NCBI RefSeq assembly: GCF_900142665.1
Contig: NZ_FRBR01000005.1
Span: 186,001-250,000 of the forward strand
DNA: 64,000 nt
Direction: 5' to 3'
From: Roseovarius pacificus
GTDB taxonomy: Bacteria > Pseudomonadota > Alphaproteobacteria > Rhodobacterales > Rhodobacteraceae
How positions within the stretch are numbered: position 1 is the first letter of the stretch; each line of letters starts with the position of its first letter. The translations under genes and the position numbers were made by a program. Below, in pieces: positions 25,048-33,223 of the stretch. The notes under the pieces were generated by a model, which was not told the DNA's origin, searched no databases, and worked only from the letters and a program-made list of their open reading frames with translations.

Positions 25048-26460
25048 TCAGAGGGGCGCTGCCAGCCGGTCGAGCGTTTGCAGGATGTCCTCGCGGGTGG
25101 TCAGCGGGTTGATCGTGCAGAGCCGCAGCGCCGAGCGGTCCTTGAGCATGGTCGAGGACAACGTGGCGAAACCCGATTCGGACAGCCGCGCGGCCCGTGC
25201 GGCGTGATCGGCGGCGTCCGATCCACGATGGGCAAAACACACCACGCCCAATTGCGCGGGGGTGATCACCTCCCAGGTGTCGGGCTGGCTGCGCAGGTGG
25301 GCTTCGGTGAATTCGGCCAGTTCGATGCCCCGCGCCACGGCATCGCGAAATGCCTGAGCGCCGTAGGTGCGCAGCGACATCCAGAGCTTGAGCGCACGGG
25401 AGCGGCGGGACAGTTCCAGCGAGCGGTTGCCGTAGTTCACCTGGCCCCCCGTTGCCTGAACGTCGCGCAGATATTCCGGGTTCATGGAAAAGCACCGCTC
25501 GAGCGCGCCGGGGCGGGTGACGAGGCACAGGCCCAGATCGTAGGGCTGGAAAAACCATTTATGCGGGTCCAGCACCACGGAATCCGCGCGCTCCATCCCG
25601 CGCAGGACGGCGCGGCCCTGATCGGTGATTGCGGCGGGTGCGCCATAGGCCCCGTCCACATGCATCCACATGCCGTGCTCGGTGCAGATGTCGGCGATGG
25701 CGTCGAGCGGGTCGGTCGCGCCGGTATTGGTGCTGCCGGCGGTGGCCACGACCATCATCGGGCGGCGGCCCGCGGCGATGTCGTCCGCGATGGCGTTGCG
25801 CAGGGTATCGGCGGACATGCGCAAGGCGTCGTCCGAGGGAAGGATGCGGATTTCGTCCCCGGACAGGCCCATCTGGCGCAGGTTGCGGGGCAGGGAGGAA
25901 TGCGTCTGATCGGTCAGGTAGGCCACGCCGCGCCCGATCTCCGAGCGTGCGACGCAAAAGCCCGTGAAATTGCCCAGCGAGCCGCCCGACAGCAGGACGC
26001 CCTCGGTTCGGTCGGGCAGGCCCAGCATTTGCGCGATCCACGCGCAGACGGTGGTTTCCACCACCGCAGGGCCCGATCCGCCGCCCCAGCTGGCGCAGAT
26101 GGCGTTGAAGCCGGTGCCCATCCAGTCGCCCAGGATCGCGGCAAAAGAGGCGGGGCCGGGCACGCGGGCGAAATAGCGCGGATGATCGCCGTGCTGCATG
26201 TTCTGCATCACCACCTGCGCCATCAGGTCCAGCGTGGCGTCGGGATCGACCGGGGCTTCGGGGAGATCGCCGCCGAGCCGTGCGGTCAGGTCGACGGCAT
26301 CGCCCGTGGTGATCACGGATTCGGCATTGCGGCGCTCGAACCGGTTGACGACCATATCGACGACCCGGTGACCCAGCCGGCGCATCTGGTCGGCGGTCAT
26401 GCCCATGGTGTCGGGGGGAATGGCAAAGGGATCGGTCGGAGTGGAATCGTCGGGCATCAT
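25048..26460 (-). CDS. Group II pyridoxal-dependent amino acid decarboxylase
   Basis: 470 residues from the first of two adjacent ATGs (26460) with AAGGAC upstream. PLP-binding lysine in DSVVLDPHKWFFQPYDLG (aromatic-L-amino-acid/glutamate decarboxylase pattern HKW), VVATAGSTNTGATDPLDAIA for the cofactor ring Asp/Ala side, and WMHVDGAYGAPAAI with the catalytic His-Asp. Length and sequence suit the aromatic-amino-acid decarboxylase-like branch. Substrate could be an aromatic amino acid, 2,4-diaminobutyrate or similar; not determinable here. It lies 197 bp beyond the Mrp operon start on the same strand. Confidence 0.87.
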   Translation of the reverse strand: MMPDDSTPTDPFAIPPDTMGMTADQMRRLGHRVVDMVVNRFERRNAESVITTGDAVDLTARLGGDLPEAPVDPDATLDLMAQVVMQNMQHGDHPRYFARVPGPASFAAILGDWMGTGFNAICASWGGGSGPAVVETTVCAWIAQMLGLPDRTEGVLLSGGSLGNFTGFCVARSEIGRGVAYLTDQTHSSLPRNLRQMGLSGDEIRILPSDDALRMSADTLRNAIADDIAAGRRPMMVVATAGSTNTGATDPLDAIADICTEHGMWMHVDGAYGAPAAITDQGRAVLRGMERADSVVLDPHKWFFQPYDLGLCLVTRPGALERCFSMNPEYLRDVQATGGQVNYGNRSLELSRRSRALKLWMSLRTYGAQAFRDAVARGIELAEFTEAHLRSQPDTWEVITPAQLGVVCFAHRGSDAADHAARAARLSESGFATLSSTMLKDRSALRLCTINPLTTREDILQTLDRLAAPL

Positions 26461-26596
26461 CGGTGTCCTTGCTTTGACCAAGGCTTTGCCTGTCGGGCGC
26501 CGAATTGCAAGGGGTCGGGCAGGGTAGGACGCCGGGCGCACACTGGCATCCCGGCGCGGCGCGGTGCGCAGGTATTCGCGAATCGTGGTTGTGCGC

Positions 26597-27229
26597 TCAG
26601 GCGGCGGTGTCGCGGCAGGGCAGGCAGGTGCGCGCGGGCGGTTGCAACTCTGCGGGCTGATCGCCCTGTGGCGCGAAATGGGCCAGGACCTGTGTTTCGC
26701 GATCCTGGATCAGCGCCTGTGTATTGATGCGATCGAGGCGGAAGCTTTCCGACCATGTATTGTCGGACAGGATGATCTCGTGCCGATCGAACAGGACATG
26801 GACATAGGTCTGCCGGGCCGGGGCGGTGCGCGAAATACCGGGACGGCCCAGCAGGGCGCGTGCCTCGACCAGGGCTTCGGTTTCGTTCAGGGCGGACAAA
26901 AGCGCCGGATCGGTTGTGAGGAACCGATGCCGGGGGGATACGATCATGTCCTGCGCGGGCAAGCCGGGGCCGAGCGCCCCTGCCCGGATCAGAATCGGGG
27001 CCTGCGCGGGATCGCTGCGCTGAGTTGCGGCGCTGCATGTGCGCTGACCGATCCAGACGACCGGTTGAAACCCGCTGTCGCGGGTCAGGACACGATCACC
27101 GGGTTGCAGATGGTTGACGGCGCAACGACCTGTCGTCGTGGTGATCATCGTGCCCGGTGTGAAACAGGTGACGGCGTTTTCGCCACGGCCTGTTTTTCCA
27201 GATGTTTCTGGCGTTGTTCTGATTTGCAT
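26597..27229 (-). CDS. Hint domain-containing protein
   Basis: 210 residues. Hedgehog/intein (Hint) fold: the N-terminal splice-like block AVTCFTPGTMITTTTGRCAV starts with the nucleophile-position Cys, then QPGDRVLTRDSGFQPVVWIG, and the second block QDMIVSPRHRFLTTDPALL and YVHVLFDRHEIILSDNTWSE with the conserved HxxI. Only 21 residues precede the Cys, so there is essentially no N-extein and no clear secretion signal. This Hint_2-type family is abundant in Rhodobacteraceae, often at the C-terminus of RTX-like proteins; here it stands alone. Function unknown. Confidence 0.82.
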   Translation of the reverse strand: MQIRTTPETSGKTGRGENAVTCFTPGTMITTTTGRCAVNHLQPGDRVLTRDSGFQPVVWIGQRTCSAATQRSDPAQAPILIRAGALGPGLPAQDMIVSPRHRFLTTDPALLSALNETEALVEARALLGRPGISRTAPARQTYVHVLFDRHEIILSDNTWSESFRLDRINTQALIQDRETQVLAHFAPQGDQPAELQPPARTCLPCRDTAA

Positions 27230-27460
27230 GCCTTGCCCGAACCTCGATTACTCTTACACATTTGGCGCGGTCGCGCCGGATACACTGCGGAGATTCCTGC
27301 AACATGCAGGGCGTTCCGCGGGACGCCGTGGTCACTGTGGCGTGCGTTTGTGGCGGGAATTGGGACATTTTCGGGAGTGGATTTGACGATGCATGCGCAG
27401 GGCGCACGCCCGAGCTGCGCCGCGGGCAGCCCGAAGGGGGGCGAGCCGTGGTGTCGGGCG

Positions 27461-28519
27461 TTATTCGGCGGGCTGGAACCCTTCGATCAACTGGCGCAGG
27501 CCAAGGGCTGCGCCGGCGATGATCGCGAGGAATGTCACGGGGGCGGAATAGCTGAGGACGGAAAAGGCCGACAGGCCTTGCCCCACGGTGCAGCCCATGG
27601 CCAGCACCGCGCCCGCGCCCATGAGCGCCGCGCCGGTCATCTGGCGGCGCAGTTCACGCGGGTCTTCGCAGGCTTCCCACCGGAAATGCCCCTTGATCAG
27701 CGAGCCGATGAAGGCCCCGAGCGCAACGCCCGTGACCGACCCCACCGCGAAGGACGGCGCGCGGGCCGAGGCGGTCATGAGGTAGAGCAGGGATTCACCG
27801 ACCGGGGCCGAGAAGCTGTGCGAGACGACGGGCATGGCGGTAAAGCCGGTGGTCGCCACCCAATAGCTGCCCGCCCAACCGGCGGTGATCGCCAGACCCA
27901 CGGCACAGGCCCAGAGGATGGATTTCGGTTCGGTGATCAGGGAGCGCGAGGCCAGTGCGCCCAAGGCGATCAGCGCGCCGATGGCGATCCCCAGCGGGGC
28001 CAGCGGCAGGCCGGTCTGCCGGGCGGCCAGATGGATCAGGCCGGGGGGCAGGCCATTTGTGACCTCTTCCTGAAAGAACGCCATGTTCCGCAGGTAGGAC
28101 ACCGGGCCATACAGCACGATATAAGCCGAAACGCCCATCACGATCACGATGACGAAGGCGCGGATATCGCCCCCGCCGAGCCGTGCGATACAGCCGTATC
28201 CGCAGTTCCCGGCCAGCGCCATGCCATAGCCGAACATCAGCCCGCCGAGGATCGAGGCCAGCGGCATCCAGCGAATCGAGAGGTAGAACGACTGTTCCGG
28301 GGCCATCATTCCGGCGCCGGTCAGGGCGAAGGTGCCCATCATGGCGACGCCGATGGCCAGAATCCACATCCGCATCCGCACCGTTGAACTGCCATACAGC
28401 ATGTCTTCGATGGCGCCCATGGTGCAAAAGCGCCCCATCCGGGCCGCCAGCCCCAGCAAAATGCCGGAAGCCGCCCCGATCAGCGCGACGAGCGTGTTGT
28501 CAGTGAGGAATTCGAACAT
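27461..28519 (-). CDS. soxT: YeeE/YedE (TsuA) family sulfur-compound transporter
   Basis: 352 residues, about nine or ten TM helices. Conserved cysteine motifs of thiosulfate transporters: GRFCTMGAIED, AGNCGYGCIARLGGGDIRAF and MGCTVGQGLSAFSVLSYSAP. It is transcribed away from the main sox operon, just downstream of soxR (33 bp gap), the usual place of soxT in alphaproteobacterial sox clusters. Probable role: moving thiosulfate or sulfane sulfur into the cytoplasm, possibly to provide the signal read by SoxR (inference). Confidence 0.88.
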   Translation of the reverse strand: MFEFLTDNTLVALIGAASGILLGLAARMGRFCTMGAIEDMLYGSSTVRMRMWILAIGVAMMGTFALTGAGMMAPEQSFYLSIRWMPLASILGGLMFGYGMALAGNCGYGCIARLGGGDIRAFVIVIVMGVSAYIVLYGPVSYLRNMAFFQEEVTNGLPPGLIHLAARQTGLPLAPLGIAIGALIALGALASRSLITEPKSILWACAVGLAITAGWAGSYWVATTGFTAMPVVSHSFSAPVGESLLYLMTASARAPSFAVGSVTGVALGAFIGSLIKGHFRWEACEDPRELRRQMTGAALMGAGAVLAMGCTVGQGLSAFSVLSYSAPVTFLAIIAGAALGLRQLIEGFQPAE

Positions 28520-28551
28520 GGCGCGGTCCCCTGGCCCCGAGGTGACAGGCG

Positions 28552-28905
28552 TCAGGCCTGTGCACCCCCGGACTCTTCGGCGCAGAATAACTCATAGACG
28601 AGTTCGAGTACACGGCGCGGCCGGTTATCGGCCAGACGATAATAGATCGCCTTGCCTTCGCGCCGGGGCACGACCAGCCCTTCGAGCCTCAGGCGCGACA
28701 GTTGTTGTGACACGGCGGCCTGACGCGCCGACAGGAGGTCTTCCAGTTCGGTGACGGATTTTTCGCCGCTGACAAGGTGGCACAGGATCATCAACCGGCC
28801 TTCGTGACTGATCGCCTTGAGGAAGTTCGATGCATTGGTCGCGTTCTCGACCATGCGGTCCATCTCGGCGTCGGTCAGCGAAGTGTCGAAAACTGGAAGT
28901 GCCAT
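28552..28905 (-). CDS. soxR: ArsR/SmtB family sulfur-responsive repressor SoxR
   Basis: 117 residues, winged helix: NFLKAISHEGRLMILCHLVS, VTELEDLLSARQAAVSQQLS and LRLEGLVVPRREGKAIYYRL. Cys42 (in ILCHL) and Cys108 (in ELFCAE) occupy the positions of the paired cysteines of the persulfide-responsive repressors SqrR and BigR, so it should sense sulfane sulfur through a Cys-Cys polysulfide link (family knowledge). It lies downstream of soxS on the same strand and presumably shares its promoter in the soxS-soxV gap, implying autoregulation. Confidence 0.92.
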   Translation of the reverse strand: MALPVFDTSLTDAEMDRMVENATNASNFLKAISHEGRLMILCHLVSGEKSVTELEDLLSARQAAVSQQLSRLRLEGLVVPRREGKAIYYRLADNRPRRVLELVYELFCAEESGGAQA

Positions 28906-28949
28906 TTGTCCCGGTTCCGTTTTTACATGCCCGTTTCGGGCGTTCCTGA

Positions 28950-29330
28950 TCAGTTCGTGCGTGGTTGTTGCGGGTAATCGGTGTGTTTTTCAAGCAGCAT
29001 CCCGAGAATGCCCCAAAAGAAGTCTTCGCCCGGATAGCCTTCGATCCGGCCCAGTTCCTGCCCGCCATCGACCAGAACGAAAGTCGGCGTAAAGGTGACC
29101 GGGCGGTCGAACTCAACGCCGTCCGGCGGGGCATCCTTAATCGAAACCATGCGCAGCGGCGCATAGATGCCTTCGGGCGTCCTGGGGTAGATCGGGCCCA
29201 GATCGGTTTTCCATTCGATGCAGTAATGGCAGCCCGCGCGTTCGACCATGATCAGTTCGACGGCATGGGAAGCAGACGCCATGACCAGCCAGATGAGCGA
29301 TGAAAGAACGGTAAATTTACGCAGGGCCAT
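28950..29330 (-). CDS. soxS: Periplasmic thioredoxin-like protein SoxS
   Basis: 126 residues from ATG 29330 (MALRKFTVLSSLIWLVMASA), with signal peptide to about residue 23 (ASASHA-VE). Redox motif C34-H-Y-C37 after ELIMVERAG; the cis-Pro loop is VTFTPTFVLVDGGQELGRI. In Paracoccus pantotrophus SoxS is the thiol-disulfide protein that keeps SoxY reactive. A start 12 codons upstream is possible but would run into the operator-like repeat. It is divergent from soxV. Confidence 0.9.
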   Translation of the reverse strand: MALRKFTVLSSLIWLVMASASHAVELIMVERAGCHYCIEWKTDLGPIYPRTPEGIYAPLRMVSIKDAPPDGVEFDRPVTFTPTFVLVDGGQELGRIEGYPGEDFFWGILGMLLEKHTDYPQQPRTN

Positions 29331-29351
29331 TGAGGAACCGATTGACGTTGG

Positions 29352-29377
29352 ATATTCACAAAACATAATTTGAATAT
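29352..29377. promoter_or_regulatory. Putative SoxR operator in the soxS-soxV gap
   Basis: ATATTCA (29352-29358) and TGAATAT (29371-29377) are perfect inverted half-sites separated by 12 bp, followed by TGTTG. It lies between the divergent soxS and soxV starts. Similar half-sites occur before soxX and soxC, where the spacer is 6 bp. Binding of SoxR to the soxS-V and soxW-X gaps is known in Pseudaminobacter; here it is inferred. Confidence 0.65.
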
Positions 29378-29402
29378 GTTGAGTTCACAAGGAGCTTCAA
29401 GG

Positions 29403-30140
29403 ATGCTGGAAATTTCCTATGCAGGGGCGGCACTTGCCGGGCTCTTGTCATTCTTTACACCCTGCATCCTGCCGATGGTGCCGTTTTACCTGTGTTACAT
29501 GGCGGGGCTTTCGATGAACGAGCTGCGCGGCGAGGACGACATCGCGCCGGGGGCGCAGAAACGTCTTGTGGTATCGGCCGTATTCTTTGCCCTCGGCGTG
29601 ACGACGATCTTCGTGTTGCTGGGTATGGGGGCGACGGCGCTCGGGCAGGCCTTTGCGCAATGGCGCCAGCCGCTGAGCTATGTCGCGGCGGGCATTCTGC
29701 TGCTGTTTGGTCTGCATTTCCTGGGTATCGTACGCATCCCGCTGCTCTATCGCGAGGCGCGCATGGAAAGCAGCGCCGAACCGACCACGATTATCGGCGC
29801 GTATCTGATGGGGCTGGCCTTTGGCTTTGGCTGGACGCCTTGCGTGGGCCCGGCGCTGGCGGCGATCCTGATGGTGGCGAGCGGCATGGGGAGTCTGACC
29901 GAGGGGGCGCTGTTGCTGCTGGTCTATGGTCTGGGGATGACCGCCCCGTTCATCGTGGCGGCATTTTTCGCGCGCCCGTTCCTGAACTGGATACAAAGCA
30001 AGCGGAAATACATGGGCTATGTCGAAAAGGTCATGGGCGGGATGCTGATCCTGTTCGCTGTTCTGATCGCGACGGACGCTGTTAACCTGATCGCGGATAT
30101 GATGATTCGATGGTTCCCCGGATTCCAGTCGATCGGATGA
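29403..30140 (+). CDS. soxV: CcdA-type membrane thiol-disulfide transporter SoxV
   Basis: 245 residues from ATG 29403 with AAGGAG eight bases upstream; an ATG 11 codons earlier is less likely. Six TM helices of the DsbD/CcdA family. Functional cysteines: SFFTPCILPMVPFYLCYMAG in TM1 and FGFGWTPCVGPALAAILMVA in TM4. Moves reducing equivalents from cytoplasmic thioredoxin across the inner membrane to periplasmic SoxW. First gene of the plus-strand sox operon. Confidence 0.93.
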   Translation: MLEISYAGAALAGLLSFFTPCILPMVPFYLCYMAGLSMNELRGEDDIAPGAQKRLVVSAVFFALGVTTIFVLLGMGATALGQAFAQWRQPLSYVAAGILLLFGLHFLGIVRIPLLYREARMESSAEPTTIIGAYLMGLAFGFGWTPCVGPALAAILMVASGMGSLTEGALLLLVYGLGMTAPFIVAAFFARPFLNWIQSKRKYMGYVEKVMGGMLILFAVLIATDAVNLIADMMIRWFPGFQSIG

Positions 30141-30178
30141 TCGGACCGCACAATGACAGAACGATGGGAGGATTGATT

Positions 30179-30763
30179 ATGAAACGTATGATTTTGGCTC
30201 TGGCTGTGCTTCTGGGTGGACTGGCAATGCCTACCGTCGCGGCGGAACTGGGCGATGACGGCCTGCACAAAGAGGACTGGATGCGCGAGACATTCCTCGA
30301 CCTGCGCGAGGATCTGGCCGAAGCGGGCGCCGAGGGCAAGCGCATGGCGCTGATGATCGAGCAGCGCGGGTGCATCTATTGCAAGACAATGCACGAAGAG
30401 GTGTATCCGGTTCCGGAGATTTCGGACTATATTGAAGAGAACTTCTTTGTCGTGCAGCTGAACCTGCATGGCGACCGCGAGGTGACCGATCTGGACGGCG
30501 AAACCATGGCCGAGAAGAATCTGTTGCGCAAATGGGGGATTCTGTTCACGCCGACCGTCATATTCCTGCCCGAGGAGGTGCCGGAGGGCACGACGGCACA
30601 GCAGGCTGCGGTGGCCGTCATGCCCGGCGCGTTCCAGCAAGGCACGACGCTGGATATGTATACCTGGGTCAATGAAAAGCGGTATGAGATGGAAAACGAC
30701 GAGGATTTTCAAAGATATCACGCGCGCCGCATCAAGGAGCGTCAGGCCGGGCAAGATCAGTAA
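30179..30763 (+). CDS. soxW: Periplasmic thioredoxin SoxW
   Basis: 194 residues from ATG 30179 behind GGGAGGATTGATT; the frame extends upstream into soxV but only this start gives a signal peptide (residues 1-22, LAMPTVAAEL). CxxC is C65-I-Y-C68 in MIEQRGCIYCKTMHEE; cis-Pro loop ILFTPTVIFLPEEV. Accepts electrons from SoxV. A paralogue with the same EMGDDGLHK-like N-terminus occurs downstream between soxD and soxE. Confidence 0.92.
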   Translation: MKRMILALAVLLGGLAMPTVAAELGDDGLHKEDWMRETFLDLREDLAEAGAEGKRMALMIEQRGCIYCKTMHEEVYPVPEISDYIEENFFVVQLNLHGDREVTDLDGETMAEKNLLRKWGILFTPTVIFLPEEVPEGTTAQQAAVAVMPGAFQQGTTLDMYTWVNEKRYEMENDEDFQRYHARRIKERQAGQDQ

Positions 30764-30786
30764 AAATACGGCGCTGAACGGGAAAT

Positions 30787-30804
30787 AATTCACAAACCTG
30801 AATT
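30787..30804. promoter_or_regulatory. Putative SoxR operator before soxX
   Basis: AATTCA (30787-30792), 6-bp spacer, TGAATT (30799-30804), then TGTTG: a perfect inverted repeat in the soxW-soxX gap, about 82 bp before the soxX start. This matches the second known SoxR site position (soxW-X) in related sox clusters. Confidence 0.65.
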
Positions 30805-30840
30805 TGTTGTTGCGTAGCGTGTGACTGGTAGCCTACTGTA

Positions 30841-30870
30841 TACCAAGCTATCGCAGCAAAGAACTTGGTA
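30841..30870 (+). promoter_or_regulatory. Hairpin in the soxX leader
   Basis: TACCAAG (30841-30847) can pair with CTTGGTA (30864-30870), with a 16-base loop, just before the GGGAGG ribosome-binding site of soxX. Possible mRNA-stabilising or translational element; weak evidence. Confidence 0.3.
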
Positions 30871-30885
30871 GCTATGGGAGGAAAC

Positions 30886-31365
30886 ATGAAGCTTTCAACA
30901 ACACTTCTGGCGGCAACGGTGCTTGCGGCCAGCTCTGCAATGGCCGAACCGGTTGCCCCGGCGGATGTGCAGTTTGACGAATATGGCGCTGTCGCCGAAT
31001 CTCTGACCGGTCAGCCGGGAGATCCGGAGAACGGTGCGATGGTCATGAAGACCAAGTCGATCGGCAACTGTATTTCCTGTCACGAGATCACCGCGCTGAA
31101 TGACGCGCCGTTCCATGGCGAAATCGGCCCGACGCTGGATGGCGTTGCCGACCGCTGGAGCGAGGCTGAAATCCGCGGTATCGTATCCAACGCCAAGAAT
31201 ACCTATCCGGGGACGATGATGCCGGCCTACTATAAGGTTGATGGCTTCGTACGGCCGGGCAACGCCTATACCGGCAAAGCCCCTGAGGGTCCGCTGGACC
31301 CGCTGCTGTCGGCGCAGCAAATCGAAGATGTGGTCGCCTTCCTTGTCACCCTCAAGGAACAGTGA
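30886..31365 (+). CDS. soxX: Monohaem cytochrome c SoxX
   Basis: 159 residues from ATG 30886 with GGGAGGAAAC upstream. Signal peptide to about residue 20 (SSAMAEP). Haem c site C62-I-S-C65-H66 within GNCISCHEI; the axial Met is likely in YPGTMMPAYYKV. SoxX pairs with SoxA to form SoxXA, which links thiosulfate to the SoxY cysteine and passes two electrons on. Periplasmic. Confidence 0.95.
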   Translation: MKLSTTLLAATVLAASSAMAEPVAPADVQFDEYGAVAESLTGQPGDPENGAMVMKTKSIGNCISCHEITALNDAPFHGEIGPTLDGVADRWSEAEIRGIVSNAKNTYPGTMMPAYYKVDGFVRPGNAYTGKAPEGPLDPLLSAQQIEDVVAFLVTLKEQ

Positions 31366-31393
31366 TCCGGTTACGCTCATCAAGGAGATGAAG

Positions 31394-31813
31394 ATGCAAT
31401 TCACACGACGCGAAACTATGGCACTCGGGGCCGCCGCTGCGGCGGTGACCGTGCTGCCCATGCCTGCCATGGCCTCGGCCGTGGACGACATGATCAACGA
31501 ATTCACCGGCGGTGCCGATGTGGCCGAGGGCGGTGTCGATCTGGACGCACCCGAGATCGCGGAAAACGGCAACACGGTTCCGATCGAGGTCGGCGCAGAT
31601 GGCGCCGAGGCGATCATGGTGCTGGCCGCCGGTAACCCGACGCCCGGTGTGGCGACCTTTACCTTTGGCGCGCTGGCCGGTGTGCACCGCGCCAAGACCC
31701 GTATCCGCCTTGCCGGTACGCAGGACGTGATCGCGGTGGCCAAGATGGCCGATGGCAGCTTTGCCAGGGTTTCGAAGACCGTGAAGGTCACCATCGGCGG
31801 CTGCGGCGGCTAA
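31394..31813 (+). CDS. soxY: Sulfur carrier protein SoxY
   Basis: 139 residues from ATG 31394 (AAGGAG six bases upstream; ATG 31388 overlaps that site). Tat-type signal MQFTRRETMALGAAAAAVTV. C-terminal swinging arm VTIGGCGG puts the substrate-carrying Cys137 at the GGCGG tip that is diagnostic of SoxY. Carries thiosulfate-derived sulfur between SoxXA, SoxB and SoxCD. Tat export with SoxZ as partner is the known route. soxZ follows after 19 bp. Confidence 0.97.
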   Translation: MQFTRRETMALGAAAAAVTVLPMPAMASAVDDMINEFTGGADVAEGGVDLDAPEIAENGNTVPIEVGADGAEAIMVLAAGNPTPGVATFTFGALAGVHRAKTRIRLAGTQDVIAVAKMADGSFARVSKTVKVTIGGCGG

Positions 31814-31832
31814 GCGAGAAGGAGACAGTACA

Positions 31833-32162
31833 ATGGCAAAAGGTGTACGCCCCCGCGTGAAAGTTCCCAAGTCGGCAGATGCCGGCGAGGTGATCGTCAT
31901 CAAGACCCTGATCAGCCACAAGATGGAATCGGGTCAGCGCAAGGACAGCGACGGCAATACCATTCCGCGTTCGATCATCAATCGTTTCACCTGTGAGTTC
32001 AACGGCCAGAGCGTCGTGGAGGTCAAGATGGAGCCTGCGATTTCGACCAACCCGTATTTCGAGTTCGAGGCCCAGGTGCCCGAAGCCGGTGAATTCAAGT
32101 TCACCTGGTATGACGATGACGGCGATGTTTACGAAGACGTCAAGGCGGTTTCGGTCGGCTGA
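31833..32162 (+). CDS. soxZ: SoxYZ carrier subunit SoxZ
   Basis: 109 residues, immunoglobulin-like beta sandwich: PRVKVPKSADAGEVIVIKTL, ISHKMESGQRKDSDGNTIPR and EFEAQVPEAGEFKFTWYDDD. It lacks its own signal peptide, consistent with co-export with Tat-targeted SoxY. It binds SoxY and shields the carrier arm. Confidence 0.97.
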   Translation: MAKGVRPRVKVPKSADAGEVIVIKTLISHKMESGQRKDSDGNTIPRSIINRFTCEFNGQSVVEVKMEPAISTNPYFEFEAQVPEAGEFKFTWYDDDGDVYEDVKAVSVG

Positions 32163-32182
32163 TCGTTGATAACTATAAAGGC

Positions 32183-32213
32183 GCCCTGCCGGCCCCGACC
32201 GGGCGGGCAGGGC
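32183..32213 (+). other. Hairpin between soxZ and soxA
   Basis: GCCCTGCC (32183-32190) pairs with GGCAGGGC (32206-32213), 15-base loop; no T-tract. Likely an mRNA processing or stability element that tunes SoxYZ against SoxA levels (inference). Confidence 0.45.
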
Positions 32214-32232
32214 AGCCCAAGGGAGGAAACGT

Positions 32233-33087
32233 ATGAAATTCAATGCAATGACAGCAGTGGCCGCAGTTATGCTGGCCGTGCCGGGCGTGGCATCGGCGGG
32301 GCCGGACGATGATAAACTGATCATCAATGGCGAAACCGAGATCGTCACCAAGGCACCGCTGCCCGCTCATATGGAAGATCTCAACATGGACATGATCATG
32401 TCCGGCTGGCACTTCCGCTCGGACGAAACCCAGGTTCTGGAAATGGATGATTTCGACAACCCCGGCATGGTGTTCGTCGAAATCGCGCAGGAGCAGTGGG
32501 ATACCGTCGAAGGGTCCGAGGGCAAGTCCTGTGCGTCATGCCATGAAGGCCCCGAAAGCATGACCGGCGTTCGCGCCGTTTATCCCAAGTGGAACGAGGA
32601 TGCGGGCGAAGTCCGTACGCTCGCCATGCAGATCAACGCCTGCCGTGAGGAAAACATGGGGGCCGAACCCTATGAGTACACCGGCGGTCAGATGGCCAAC
32701 ATGGAAGCCCTGATCGCGCTGCAATCGCGTGGGATGCCGGTGAATGTGGCCATTGACGGCCCGGCGAAAGAGACCTGGGAGAAGGGCAAGGAAATCTACT
32801 ATACCCGTTACGGCCAGCTGGAACTGAGCTGCGCCAATTGCCATGAGGACAATTATGGGAACATGATCCGCGCCGACCATCTGAGCCAGGGGCAGGTCAA
32901 CGGATTTCCGACCTATCGCCTGAAGAACACCAAGCTGAATACGGTTCACGGGCGGTTCAAGGGATGCGTGCGGGATACCCGCGCCGAGACCTTCACGCCG
33001 GGTGGCGAGGAGTTCGTGGCGCTTGAGCTTTATGTTGCGAGCCGCGGTAATGGCCTGTCGGTCGAAGGTCCGTCGGTCCGCAACTGA
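32233..33087 (+). CDS. soxA: Dihaem cytochrome c SoxA
   Basis: 284 residues behind GGGAGGAAACGT. Signal peptide to residue 22 (VPGVASAG). Two haem c sites, C100-A-S-C103-H104 and C200-A-N-C203-H204, so this is the dihaem SoxA type. C137 (QINACREE) and C245 (RFKGCVRDTR) are the expected Cys haem ligands; C245 is the active-site cysteine that becomes persulfidated. With SoxX it forms L-cysteine S-thiosulfotransferase, conjugating thiosulfate to SoxY. Confidence 0.96.
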   Translation: MKFNAMTAVAAVMLAVPGVASAGPDDDKLIINGETEIVTKAPLPAHMEDLNMDMIMSGWHFRSDETQVLEMDDFDNPGMVFVEIAQEQWDTVEGSEGKSCASCHEGPESMTGVRAVYPKWNEDAGEVRTLAMQINACREENMGAEPYEYTGGQMANMEALIALQSRGMPVNVAIDGPAKETWEKGKEIYYTRYGQLELSCANCHEDNYGNMIRADHLSQGQVNGFPTYRLKNTKLNTVHGRFKGCVRDTRAETFTPGGEEFVALELYVASRGNGLSVEGPSVRN

Positions 33088-33098
33088 TCTGATACTGG

Positions 33099-33121
33099 CC
33101 GGGGCGGCCCCGTTGCCCCGG
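33099..33121 (+). other. Hairpin between soxA and soxB
   Basis: CCGGGGC (33099-33105) pairs with GCCCCGG (33115-33121), 9-base loop, in the 136-bp soxA-soxB gap. No T-tract, so processing rather than termination is more likely. Confidence 0.4.
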
Positions 33122-33223
33122 CGTGCCGCTGCCTGCATGACATTGAAATTCGGGGCCTTCGGGCCATGCCGCATCCGGGAGGCCGGGCGCGGACAGGGTT
33201 AACTTTAACTATCGGAGACTGAA

